A stretch of 64,000 bases of DNA. Origin: Poriferisodalis sp965204125. GTDB lineage: Bacteria > Actinomycetota > Acidimicrobiia > Acidimicrobiales > Poriferisodalaceae. Where the stretch lies: positions 2,790,001 through 2,854,000 of the forward strand of contig NZ_OZ241968.1 in assembly GCF_965204125.1 (NCBI RefSeq), given 5' to 3'. Position 1 is the first letter of the stretch. Every line of letters starts with the position of its first letter. The notes under the pieces are model-generated. The model searched no databases. It saw only the letters and a program-made list of their open reading frames with translations, and had not been told where the DNA came from. This document shows, one piece after another, positions 1 through 7,744 of this stretch. Both the position numbers and the translations under genes were made by a program.

Positions 1-2
1 TC

Positions 3-596
3 GACGGCCTGCCGGGCGGGGTGGAGGCGGGCGTGGAGATCGTGCGTGAGGTGGCGCAGAAGCACCACGTCGGCCACGTGCGTGTCGCGGCAGACGACGC
101 CGAGCGGGCGCTGCTGTGGAAGGGACGCAAGAATGCCTTCGGCGCAGTTGCACGGATCAAGCCCGACTACTACCTCCATGACACGGTCGTGCCCCGCTCG
201 AAGCTCACCGAGGTGCTCGAGAAGGTGTACCGGATCGCCGATGCGTACGGCCTGATCGCAGTCAACGTCTTCCACGCAGGCGACGGGAACCTGCATCCGA
301 TCCTGGCGTTCGACCGGCGTGAGCCTGGCGTGGACGAGCGGGTAAAGGCAGCGGGCCGTGACATCGTTGCTGCGTCCATCGAAGCCGGCGGCGTGCTCAG
401 CGGCGAGCACGGCATCGGTTTGGAGAAGCGCGACTACATGGGGATGCTGTTCAGCACCCACGACATGTACACCCAGGACGTGGTGCGGGAGACGTTCGAT
501 CCCGACGGCCTCGCCAACCCCCTCAAGATCATCCCGACCGGCTCGCGCTGCAGCGACTCATTCCACCAGCATGTGCCCGAAGGCGCCTGGGTGTGA
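3..596 (+). CDS. glcD: Glycolate oxidase subunit GlcD, C-terminal part (partial)
   Basis: The last 197 residues of an FAD-linked oxidase of the GlcD / D-2-hydroxyacid dehydrogenase family. The amino half with the FAD-binding domain lies to the left of the window. The family oxidises glycolate or related 2-hydroxy acids to the 2-oxo acid and passes electrons to a partner FeS subunit. Visible hallmarks are HAGDGNLHP (coded near 273-300) and GEHGIGLEKR (near 400-430), both typical of the C-terminal catalytic and metal-binding region. The stop TGA at 594-596 overlaps the GTG start of the next gene, so glcD, glcE and glcF are translationally coupled. GlcD is favoured over a plain lactate dehydrogenase because GlcE-like and GlcF-like genes follow. 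Confidence 0.86.
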   Translation, partial: DGLPGGVEAGVEIVREVAQKHHVGHVRVAADDAERALLWKGRKNAFGAVARIKPDYYLHDTVVPRSKLTEVLEKVYRIADAYGLIAVNVFHAGDGNLHPILAFDRREPGVDERVKAAGRDIVAASIEAGGVLSGEHGIGLEKRDYMGMLFSTHDMYTQDVVRETFDPDGLANPLKIIPTGSRCSDSFHQHVPEGAWV

Positions 597-1585
597 GTTC
601 GCAGTCCAGCGGCGCCGGCGCGTCGCCGGCAGCGGAAGCGAGCATGGGACCGGCCGCAGCGGGGGCCAGCCTGGCCGCGAACATTGCTGCGGACGTGACT
701 GCGTTTGCTCGCGAGGTCGGCAGCAGCGGCGCGGTGACGGTGGTGGGCGCCCGGACGCATTGGGATGTCGGCGGCGCCCCGCCCGCAGCGGCGCGTGAAG
801 TGTGCGCACCTGCGGGCGTGTGGGAGCACGAGCCGTCGGAGATGACGGTTCGCTGCGGTGCCGGCACGACGGTGGCTGAACTGTCGGCGCATCTCGCCCG
901 AACCGGCCAGATGGTGCCGCTCGACCCGGCCGACGACGCGGCCACCGTGGGCGGCGTGCTGGCGTGCGGCTTCAGCGGGCACCGCCGGCTTCGCTACGGG
1001 CATGTTCGCGATCTCGTGCTGCAGACCCGCCACGTCGACGCCGCCGGCAAGGTGGTCACCGCCGGCGGCCCCACGGTGAAGAACGTGTCTGGATACGACC
1101 TGGCCCGACTGCTGGTGGGCTCGCTGGGCACGCTCGGACTGCTGGCCGAGGTGATCCTGCGCACCCTGCCGGCGCCGCCCGCCGTGCAGTGGCTGGAAGG
1201 CGACGGCGACCCGTTCGCGACGTTCGACCTGCTGTATCGGCCGAGCAGCATCCTGTGGAACGGATCGCACGCCTGGATACTGCTGGAGGGCGACCCGGCC
1301 GACGTTGCGGCAGAGGCGAGCAAGCTGGAGCCAGCGGGCTTCGCTCCGTGTGACGGCCCACCGCCGATCCCGGCTGCAGGGCGCGAGTCGATGCGACCCT
1401 CGGATCTGCGAGCGCTCGCCGGCACAGCAGGCGGTTGGCTGGCAGAGGTCGGCATCGGTCTGGTCCATCGGCCCGAACCTGTGCAGGCGGCACCGGTCTC
1501 GCAGGCCAATGCGCTGCTGATGGACCAGCTCAAGCAGCGACTGGATCCCGACAACCGCCTTAACCCCGGCCGGAGGCCCTGGTGA
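593..1585 (+). CDS. glcE: Glycolate oxidase FAD-binding subunit GlcE
   Basis: A 330-residue protein resembling GlcE, the second flavin-domain subunit of glycolate oxidase. The FAD-binding PCMH fold is visible as GARTHWDVGGAPP (about residues 50-62), GGVLACGFSG (about 120) and the motif TVKNVSGYDLARLLVGS (about 160-176), which is characteristic of GlcE. The tail DPDNRLNPGR is also standard for the family. The GTG start at 593 overlaps the glcD stop, and its own stop overlaps the glcF start, giving a tight three-gene operon. The length is slightly under the usual 350 residues, but no domain appears to be missing. Confidence 0.88.
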   Translation: MSSQSSGAGASPAAEASMGPAAAGASLAANIAADVTAFAREVGSSGAVTVVGARTHWDVGGAPPAAAREVCAPAGVWEHEPSEMTVRCGAGTTVAELSAHLARTGQMVPLDPADDAATVGGVLACGFSGHRRLRYGHVRDLVLQTRHVDAAGKVVTAGGPTVKNVSGYDLARLLVGSLGTLGLLAEVILRTLPAPPAVQWLEGDGDPFATFDLLYRPSSILWNGSHAWILLEGDPADVAAEASKLEPAGFAPCDGPPPIPAAGRESMRPSDLRALAGTAGGWLAEVGIGLVHRPEPVQAAPVSQANALLMDQLKQRLDPDNRLNPGRRPW

Positions 1586-2841
1586 GCGCAGCGAGACCCG
1601 TGGGCCAGCGATCGGGCACAGCGAGCACCTTTCCGCTGGAGCTCGACATCGACAGCGACACGCTTGCTTCGTGTGTGGCGTGCGGCATGTGCCTGCCGCA
1701 CTGCCCGACCTACCGGGTGACCGGCGAAGAGTCGGCTTCGCCGCGTGGTCGCATCGCACTCATGCGCGATGTCGCCGAGCGGGGTGAGGCCGACGCCGCG
1801 TTCGTGGAGTTCATGGACGCCTGCATCCAGTGCCGCGGCTGCGAGACCGCCTGCCCAGCCGGCGTGCACTACGGCCACATGATGGAAGCCACCCGCGAGG
1901 CGCTGGCGTCGCAGACCAGCTACCAGCCCCGTCTGCGGCGGCTCGCCTACCGCGCGCTGGGCATGCCCCGGCTGCTCGGCTTCGGGTCTCGCCTGCTGGG
2001 GATGTCGCAACGGCTCGGCCTGATGCGCCTGGTGAGCCTCTTGGGTCGCGTGCGTCCATTTCGCCAACTCGGCGCCATGACCGCCTCGCTGCCGCGAGTG
2101 CCAGTGCGTCAGGCACCGCTCACTGCCAGCGGCGACGACGTCTGGCTGTTCACCGGATGCGTCATGGACGCGTGGATGCGTGACACCCACCGGGCGGTGC
2201 AATCGGTGATCGAGGCGACTGGTGCCGGCGTGGCCCTGCCGCCGGCGGGAGCTGCCTGCTGCGGCTCGCTCCACCTCCACGCAGGCTTGACCTCCGACAC
2301 CCGGCGCCTGGCGCGCAAGGTGATGGCCGCGCTGCCCGGTGAGGCCCCGATCCTGATCGATTCGGCCGGCTGCGGCGCCACGATGAAGGAATACGGTCAC
2401 CTGCTGGACACCGAAGAGGCCCGCCGGTTCGCAGGACGCGTGCAGGATGTGCACGAGTGGCTGGCCGCCCGGGTCGACGACTTGCCGGATGGCGCGCCGA
2501 CCTCAGCGCCGCTGAAGATCGCGGTCCAAGACCCGTGCCACCTGCGTCATGTGCAGCGGGCTCACCTGCCGGTACGAACGGTGCTCAGCCGGTTCTTCGA
2601 GGTGGTCGAGCTCGACGACGACGGATTGTGCTGCGGCGCCGGCGGGGCGTATTCCCAGCAGCATCCCGAGGTCGCCGGAGCCGTGCGGGAACGCAAGGTG
2701 GCCGCTATCGAACGCACCGGCGCGAGCGTTGTGGCCAGCGCAAACCCCGGATGCACATTGCACCTGCAAGCCGTCGGCCTCGACGTCCGCCACCCGCTGG
2801 AGATCGTGGCCGAGCACCTGAACGGCGGCGCGCAGCAATGA
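1582..2841 (+). CDS. glcF: Glycolate oxidase iron-sulfur subunit GlcF
   Basis: A 419-residue FeS subunit that should take electrons from the GlcD/GlcE flavins. The N-terminal ferredoxin domain has two complete 4Fe-4S motifs, C31-x2-C34-x2-C37-x3-C41 and C81-x2-C84-x2-C87-x3-C91, each ending in CP. The C-terminal half has two cysteine-rich CCG domains, seen as AACCGSLHLHAG and CCGAGGAYS, with the extra cysteines of DSAGCGAT and NPGCTLHL. This is the order expected for GlcF. The GTG start overlaps the glcE stop by four bases. A small gene follows with another four-base overlap. No membrane segment is evident, so the complex is probably cytoplasmic or peripherally membrane-bound. Confidence 0.9.
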   Translation: MSAARPVGQRSGTASTFPLELDIDSDTLASCVACGMCLPHCPTYRVTGEESASPRGRIALMRDVAERGEADAAFVEFMDACIQCRGCETACPAGVHYGHMMEATREALASQTSYQPRLRRLAYRALGMPRLLGFGSRLLGMSQRLGLMRLVSLLGRVRPFRQLGAMTASLPRVPVRQAPLTASGDDVWLFTGCVMDAWMRDTHRAVQSVIEATGAGVALPPAGAACCGSLHLHAGLTSDTRRLARKVMAALPGEAPILIDSAGCGATMKEYGHLLDTEEARRFAGRVQDVHEWLAARVDDLPDGAPTSAPLKIAVQDPCHLRHVQRAHLPVRTVLSRFFEVVELDDDGLCCGAGGAYSQQHPEVAGAVRERKVAAIERTGASVVASANPGCTLHLQAVGLDVRHPLEIVAEHLNGGAQQ

Positions 2842-3059
2842 ACGACGAGATCGCTGAGCTGGCTGATCGTCTCGACGACACCGCAGAGCGACTGGCCGAG
2901 CTCAGCATCGAGCTGCTGCAGGGCGCTCTCGCCGATGCGGACACCAGCGACCAGCGGGCCCGGCTGGAGCGAAGCGTGACTCGTGCCAGACGGGCCACGA
3001 TCAAGGCCGCATCGATCCTCCGGGAATCCACCGGCGCATCAGGGCCGTTCGATGACTAG
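2838..3059 (+). CDS. Small helical hypothetical protein coupled to glcF
   Basis: A 73-residue protein that I do not recognise. The ATG at 2838 overlaps the glcF stop in an ATGA arrangement, which is the main reason to accept this start over upstream in-frame alternatives inside glcF. The sequence is rich in Glu, Asp, Arg, Ala and Leu with heptad-like spacing (EIAELADRLDDTAERLAEL), so it is probably almost all helix or a short coiled coil. There are no cysteines and no membrane segment. Its position at the end of the glycolate oxidase operon suggests an accessory or structural role, but that is inference. Confidence 0.6.
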   Translation: MNDEIAELADRLDDTAERLAELSIELLQGALADADTSDQRARLERSVTRARRATIKAASILRESTGASGPFDD

Positions 3060-3084
3060 AGGCGTCCGTCGCCCAAGCTGAGCC

Positions 3085-3109
3085 GCTACTGGGCAGGCTG
3101 CTCAGTAGC
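3085..3109. terminator. Possible hairpin between convergent genes
   Basis: GCTACTG and CAGTAGC form a 7-bp perfect stem around an 11-nt loop. It lies between the small gene after glcF (plus strand) and the CcdA-like gene (minus strand) and overlaps the latter's stop. The position suits a shared terminator, but there is no T-tract, so this is weak. Confidence 0.3.
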
Positions 3110-3713
3110 CGGCGGAGATGCGGTACAGCTCACCGATGAGGTCGTCGTACTGCCCGATGGCCAAGGCCACGGCGTAGGCCGCACCGACGGTGGCGCCGGC
3201 AATGGCGAACGGCAGGCGGTCCAGCACGCTGCCGATCGCGGGTACCGCGTGGGGCGCGATGGCAATGAGCAGCAGCGGCAGCAACACGCCGATCATGTAG
3301 ATGAACATGAGTCCGAGCGTGCGTGGGCCGGCAGTGGAGGCGTCATTGAGGATGTCGCCGAGGAGTTCGCCGACGCAGGGCCGCCACAGCCAACCGGCCA
3401 GTGCGCCGCCCACGAGGCCCGCGCCCGTGGCGAGCGGAGACGAATGGCCGGGCGCCCGCCACGCCGCCGCGTAGGTGCCGGCGGCGACGATGCCGGCGAT
3501 CACCACAGCAGCACCTCGCGCCGAGACCCACCAGTGCCCGGCTGCTTGCGCCCACGCCAGGAACGCAGCACCTGCGGCGTAGTACAGCGCCACCGTCAGC
3601 CGCGCCCTGCGGGCCACCAGCACCAGTGCCAGCCCCGGCACCAGGGCCGTGAGCGTGCAGGCCCACGTGATCACCCCGATACCCTCGGTGAGGGTGTCGA
3701 AGATGGTACTCAC
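3102..3713 (-). CDS. CcdA/DsbD-like membrane thiol-disulfide protein
   Basis: A 203-residue integral membrane protein with about five or six hydrophobic helices (for example residues 13-33, 41-59, 66-84, 131-152 and the last 50 residues). It carries just two cysteines placed as in CcdA: C19 in the first helix and C113 in RPCVGELLG before the later helices. CcdA proteins carry reducing equivalents across the membrane to extracytoplasmic thioredoxins. The gene starts at GTG 18 bp after the stop of a membrane-anchored thioredoxin-like gene, and this pairing strongly supports the call. The first-helix motif is not the classical PC, so a divergent member is likely. Confidence 0.68.
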   Translation of the reverse strand: MSTIFDTLTEGIGVITWACTLTALVPGLALVLVARRARLTVALYYAAGAAFLAWAQAAGHWWVSARGAAVVIAGIVAAGTYAAAWRAPGHSSPLATGAGLVGGALAGWLWRPCVGELLGDILNDASTAGPRTLGLMFIYMIGVLLPLLLIAIAPHAVPAIGSVLDRLPFAIAGATVGAAYAVALAIGQYDDLIGELYRISAGY

Positions 3714-3730
3714 GACCGCTGGCCCGCCGG

Positions 3731-4456
3731 TCAGGCCTCGGCGAGGAGTCGCTCGACGGTGGCGTAGAGCTCGCGGTAGGTGTGCGCGCCGTCGCCCCGC
3801 CGGTCGAAGCGGATCTGGTTCTCGCTGTCGATGATGTAGACGCGGGGCCAGTAGCCCGTCGGGCCTTCCTGCCAGACATGGAAGTTGTACTTGGTGGTGT
3901 CGAGCGCGATCGGCCAGACCACGCCGAGTTCAGCCGAGGCCTCGATGATGTTGTCGACATTGGCCTCGTAGCCGAATTCAGGTGAATGGACCCCAACAAC
4001 CTCCACACCTCGATCCCGGAAGTCGGCATGCAACTGGGCCAGCGCATCGAGCGTCTTCTTGCAGTTCCGGCAGCCGAACGTCCAGAACTGCACCACAGTG
4101 ATCTCGTTGCTCGCCCGGATCTCCTCCAACGAGGTGGCCTCGGTGTTCAGCCACCCGTCGAGCTTGCTGAGGCTGAACGCTGTGCCCAGCACCGGAATGG
4201 GCTCGGGTGCCTCGGTCGTTGTCGTCGGCACCGGAGCGGCAGTCGTCGATGTCACCGACTCCGGCGGAGCGGCCGCAACCGCTGCCGTCGTCTGCGATGC
4301 CTCGGCCGGCGCGGCCAGCGATGTGACTGGCGGTGTGCCAACGGGTCCGGCGACACTCAGCTCGTCGTCAGGCTCGTCGACGGCGGTCCAGACAATGAGA
4401 GCAACGCCCACGAGCAGAACACCCGCTGCGACAGAGCGCGAGACCGAAGACTTCAT
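3731..4456 (-). CDS. Membrane-anchored thioredoxin-like (TlpA/DipZ-type) protein
   Basis: A 241-residue protein with one N-terminal membrane anchor (about residues 9-26), a low-complexity Thr/Ala/Pro linker (about 40-88) and a thioredoxin-fold domain. The redox motif is C129-R-N-C132 within FWTFGCRNCKK, similar to the redoxin domain of DipZ, and GVHSPEFGYE follows as in that family. The domain should face outside the cytoplasm and act on protein disulfides or in cytochrome c maturation. The CcdA-like gene follows at once and probably recycles it. The gene begins 131 bp after fbiC, and that gap is filled by hairpin repeats, so whether it is cotranscribed with fbiC is uncertain. Confidence 0.82.
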   Translation of the reverse strand: MKSSVSRSVAAGVLLVGVALIVWTAVDEPDDELSVAGPVGTPPVTSLAAPAEASQTTAAVAAAPPESVTSTTAAPVPTTTTEAPEPIPVLGTAFSLSKLDGWLNTEATSLEEIRASNEITVVQFWTFGCRNCKKTLDALAQLHADFRDRGVEVVGVHSPEFGYEANVDNIIEASAELGVVWPIALDTTKYNFHVWQEGPTGYWPRVYIIDSENQIRFDRRGDGAHTYRELYATVERLLAEA

Positions 4457-4492
4457 CTCAGGCGCAGCGTACGCCCCACCCGAGCAGCTGCT

Positions 4493-4601
4493 TAGACGCG
4501 ACTGCTGTCACATTGCGCAGTCGCTAGACGCGACTGCTGTCACATTGCGCCGTCGCTAGACGCGACTGCTGTCACATTGCGCCGTCGCTAGACGCGACTG
4601 C
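4493..4601. repeat. Tandem 32-bp hairpin repeats carrying the fbiC stop region
   Basis: Three complete 32-bp units begin at 4493, 4525 and 4557, and a partial fourth begins at 4589, inside the last codons of fbiC. Units 2 and 3 are identical and unit 1 differs by one base. In each unit GCGACTG pairs with CAGTCGC (unit 1, 7 bp) or with CCGTCGC (units 2-3, at least 5 bp) around a 13-nt loop. Read in the fbiC direction, the gene tail CAGTCGCGTCTAG, including its stop, recurs downstream at 32-nt spacing. No unique spacers separate the units, so this is not a CRISPR array. Confidence 0.9.
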
Positions 4602-7110
4602 CGAGCGATTCGAGCGGGATGAGCTTGCGGTCGGTGGCGTTGTCGGTGGGCCGCAGGATGCGGCTCCGCACCTCCGGTGCGCCGTCGGCGTTCTGGTAGC
4701 CGGTGAGACGCTGGCGGGTGCGACGCCCGAGGGGCTCCGCGATATCCCGGAAGTCCTGCTCGGTAAGCCCTTGGCCGTGCTGCGCGCCCGCAGCACGCGA
4801 GATGTTCTCGTCCATGAGCGTGCCGCCCATGTCGTTGGCACCCGCCCGCAGGATCTGCTGGGCACCCGGCGGCCCGATTTTCACCCACGACACCTGGATG
4901 TTGTCGATGAGCCCGTGGTAGGCGATCCGCGGCACGGCATGCATCAGCAGGGTCTCCCGGAAGGTCGGACCCCGACGGGCACCCTTGCGCAGGTAGATGG
5001 GGCTGGCCATGTGCACGAACGGCAGCGGTACCCACTCGGTGAACCCGCCCGTGCGCTTCTGCAGCTCGCGGGTGGCAACGATGTGGTTCGCCCAGTTCTC
5101 CGGATGCTCGATCGATCCGAACATGATCGTGATGTTCGAGTGCAGGCCCACGGCATGCGCCGCCTCATGGCATTCGAGCCACTCGGCGGTGTTGATCTTG
5201 TCGGGGCACAGCACCGCCCGCACCGAATCGTCGAGGATCTCTGCAGCAGTGCCCGGCAGCGACTTCAGCCCCGCCTCCTTGAGCCGCATCAGGTAATCGA
5301 CGAGCGACTCTCCGAGCCGCTTGGCCCCCTCGATGACCTCGAGGGCCGTGAACCCGTGCAGGTGCATGTCGGGCACCACATCGTGGATTGCCCGGCAGAC
5401 GTCGATGTAGTAGTCGCCGTCGAAGCTGGGGTGGATGCCGCCCTGCAGGGTCACCTCGGTGGCGCCCAGCTCGGCGGCCTCGATCACCCGTTCCTGAATG
5501 TCGGCCAGCGTCAGCATGTACGGCGTGCCCCGCAGGTTCAACGACAGGGGTCCCTTGGAGAAGCCGCAGAACTTGCACTTGAACGTGCAGACGTTCGTGT
5601 AGTTGATGTTGCGGTTGTGCACCCAGGTCACGATGTCGCCCACTGCTTCGCGACGCAGCTCGTCGGCCACCTCGCCGATGGCGACCACCTCGGGTCCGCG
5701 CGCGGAGAACAGGGTGACAATCTCTTCGTGCCCGACTTGCTGACCGGCCATCACCCCGTCGAGCACCTCGCGCACAGCCCCGCGGGCATGCGAGGGGCCT
5801 CCCATGATGTTCGTGGGCAGGTGACCGGCGCCGCCTGAGTACCACTGGGTGGAGTTCTCGTCGGCCACCAGCACGTCTGCGCCGGAGCCGGCGTTGAGGT
5901 TCTCCATGGTGCGTTCGGGCATCTGGCCGCCGGGGTCGTCACGGCCGAGGCCTTCGGCGTCGGAGCGGTCCATCACCGGGAACCGGTTCGTCTCGGCCAG
6001 CCAGCGCTCGGGCTGCAGCGCGAACTCTGGGTAGATGGTGAGCCGGGGAGCGAGCGTGAATTCGCGTGCTTCGGTGACCTCCCGCAGGCGATCGAGCGCC
6101 GGCCACGGGCGCTCGGGGTTGACGTGGTCGGCGGTGATCGGTGAAACGCCGCCCCAGTCGTCGATGCCGACGTCGAGCAGCCCGCCGAAGTCGTCGGAGA
6201 GATTGGGCGGGGCCTGCAGGTGAATGTCGGCGGGGAGGATCAGGCGTGCCAGAGCGATGGCCTGCGCGTACTCGTCGGGCGGGCAGGCGGGCATGTTGTG
6301 CATCGACGTGCCCGCCTTGGGCAGGAAGTTCTGCACGATCACTTCCTGGATGTGGCCCCAGCGAGCGTGGCTCGCCGCGATGGCCTCCAGTGCCGCCAGC
6401 CGGTCGGCGAGCGACTCGCCGATGCCCACGAGGATCCCGGTGGTGTACGGAATGGCCCCCTCACCGGCGGCTTCGAGCGTGGCGAGGCGCCGAGCCGGCT
6501 CCTTGTCGGGCGATCCTCGGTGGCAGTCGAGGAGGGGGTTCAGCGACTCCAGCATCATCCCCTGGCTGGGCGACACCTCGCGCAGCGCCGCCAGCTCGCT
6601 CGCGGTCATGGCGCCCGGGTTTGCATGGGGGAGCAACCCGGTTTCGTCGCGCACGAGGCGGCACATCTCGACCAGGTAGTGGACGGTGGAGTCCCAACCG
6701 TGCTCGGCAAGCCAGTCCGCCGCTGCGGGGTAGCGCAGCTCGGGGCGCTCGCCGAGGGTGAACAGCGCCTCGTGGCAGCCCGCCCGGGCGCCGCTGGCGG
6801 CGATCTCCAGCACCTGCTCGGGCGTGAGGTATGGCGTGTCGAGCCGCGCCGGGGGCTGAGCGAACGTGCAGTAGCCGCACTTGTCGCGGCACAGCATGGT
6901 CAGCGGGATGAACACCTTCGGGCTGTAGGTCACCCGGGTGCCGAACGCCTGGTCGCGCACGGCTGCTGCCCGCTCGGCAAGCTCAGTGAGCGGCAGCGCT
7001 GCGAGTGCCAGCGACGCCGCCGAGGGCTGCGGGGCTACGGCAGCGCCATTGGATGAAGCGCCGTTGGCTGCCGGATCGTCCACGCTGTGCGACGGTTCGA
7101 TGATGGTCAC
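4588..7110 (-). CDS. fbiC: Bifunctional FO synthase (CofG-CofH fusion)
   Basis: An 840-residue two-domain radical SAM enzyme that makes 7,8-didemethyl-8-hydroxy-5-deazariboflavin (FO), the chromophore of cofactor F420, from tyrosine and a flavin-pathway pyrimidine. The CofG half has the cluster motif C74-x3-C78-x2-C81 (LCRDKCGYC). The CofH half has a second C-x3-C-x2-C near residues 508-515 (CTFKCKFC). Length and domain order match actinobacterial FbiC. The ATG at 7110 overlaps the stop of an HxlR-type regulator gene, so the two are coupled. Its 3' end merges into the 32-bp repeats. A deazaflavin-dependent reductase at 12.7 kb fits an F420-using cell. Confidence 0.96.
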   Translation of the reverse strand: MTIIEPSHSVDDPAANGASSNGAAVAPQPSAASLALAALPLTELAERAAAVRDQAFGTRVTYSPKVFIPLTMLCRDKCGYCTFAQPPARLDTPYLTPEQVLEIAASGARAGCHEALFTLGERPELRYPAAADWLAEHGWDSTVHYLVEMCRLVRDETGLLPHANPGAMTASELAALREVSPSQGMMLESLNPLLDCHRGSPDKEPARRLATLEAAGEGAIPYTTGILVGIGESLADRLAALEAIAASHARWGHIQEVIVQNFLPKAGTSMHNMPACPPDEYAQAIALARLILPADIHLQAPPNLSDDFGGLLDVGIDDWGGVSPITADHVNPERPWPALDRLREVTEAREFTLAPRLTIYPEFALQPERWLAETNRFPVMDRSDAEGLGRDDPGGQMPERTMENLNAGSGADVLVADENSTQWYSGGAGHLPTNIMGGPSHARGAVREVLDGVMAGQQVGHEEIVTLFSARGPEVVAIGEVADELRREAVGDIVTWVHNRNINYTNVCTFKCKFCGFSKGPLSLNLRGTPYMLTLADIQERVIEAAELGATEVTLQGGIHPSFDGDYYIDVCRAIHDVVPDMHLHGFTALEVIEGAKRLGESLVDYLMRLKEAGLKSLPGTAAEILDDSVRAVLCPDKINTAEWLECHEAAHAVGLHSNITIMFGSIEHPENWANHIVATRELQKRTGGFTEWVPLPFVHMASPIYLRKGARRGPTFRETLLMHAVPRIAYHGLIDNIQVSWVKIGPPGAQQILRAGANDMGGTLMDENISRAAGAQHGQGLTEQDFRDIAEPLGRRTRQRLTGYQNADGAPEVRSRILRPTDNATDRKLIPLESLGSRV

Positions 7111-7667
7111 AGGGCCCCTCCGTTCGTGGGCTGCTGTTGAAAGGCGGTGGCGGCTGCGGCGAGCTCTCGGCCGCGCAGCTCCTCCCTGGGCACTAGGCCG
7201 CGAGGGGATGCGCCGCTGCGACTAGACCGGCTGCGGATGCGCGTGGGGCCGACCGGCTCGTCGCAGGCGGGGCATCGCGTTGCGATCTCGAGCGGTGTCC
7301 CGCAGTCGGCATGCACCAGCACCGTGGGCGCATCGCCGTCGTGGCACCAGCGGTCGCCCCAGGCCATCAGAGCGAGCAGGCTGTTCGACAGGTCGAGGCC
7401 CTTGGCAGTCAGGACGTAGTCGTACCGGACCGGTCGGTGCTGGTAGGGCTCCTTGGCGACAACGCCTGCGTCTACGAGACGGCCGAGCCGGTCGGCCAGC
7501 ATGTTGCGAGCGATGCCGAGGTCGTGCTGCATGGCGCTGAAGCGGCGCACCCCGCGGAACAGATCACGCAGGATGAGCAGCGTCCAGCGGTCGCCAACAA
7601 TGTCGAGGGTTGCCTGGATGGAACAGCTCGGCTGGCCCGTTGTGGCGGTCTTCACGGCCGCGCACAC
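7107..7667 (-). CDS. HxlR-family transcriptional regulator
   Basis: A 186-residue winged-helix protein of the HxlR/MarR-like group. The family core spans about residues 13-105: SCSIQATLDIVGDRWTLLIL, then RFSAMQHDLGIARNMLADRL (recognition helix region) and RPVRYDYVLTAKGLDL (wing). A C-terminal region with CGTPLE and CPACDEP may bind a metal or fold around cysteines. The stop overlaps the fbiC start by four bases. That coupling suggests it controls F420 biosynthesis or its own operon, which is inference. The start is GTG at 7667; a GTG at 7655 is also possible. An inverted repeat lies just upstream. Confidence 0.86.
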   Translation of the reverse strand: MCAAVKTATTGQPSCSIQATLDIVGDRWTLLILRDLFRGVRRFSAMQHDLGIARNMLADRLGRLVDAGVVAKEPYQHRPVRYDYVLTAKGLDLSNSLLALMAWGDRWCHDGDAPTVLVHADCGTPLEIATRCPACDEPVGPTRIRSRSSRSGASPRGLVPREELRGRELAAAATAFQQQPTNGGAL

Positions 7668-7681
7668 TACGGCAGTCAGTT

Positions 7682-7696
7682 TCGGTTTGCAACCGA
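7682..7696. promoter_or_regulatory. Inverted repeat upstream of the HxlR-fbiC operon
   Basis: TCGGTT and AACCGA are perfectly complementary arms around TGC, located 15 bp upstream of the regulator's start. Position and symmetry fit an autoregulatory operator of a dimeric HxlR protein. Only one site is clearly visible and the arms are short, so the assignment is tentative. Confidence 0.35.
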
Positions 7697-7744
7697 CCCG
7701 CCCAGTTTGCGAGATTCAGGCGCGTGCGTCTGCCTGGCGAGCCG

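Noticed and set aside
1585..1612. Third copy of the 67-nt element near the glcF start (GTGAGCGCAGCGA)
   Set aside because: Only 13 bases match and the surrounding sequence does not align; chance similarity.
4493..4601. Possible short CRISPR array
   Set aside because: The units are directly adjacent without unique spacers, and no cas gene is in the window.
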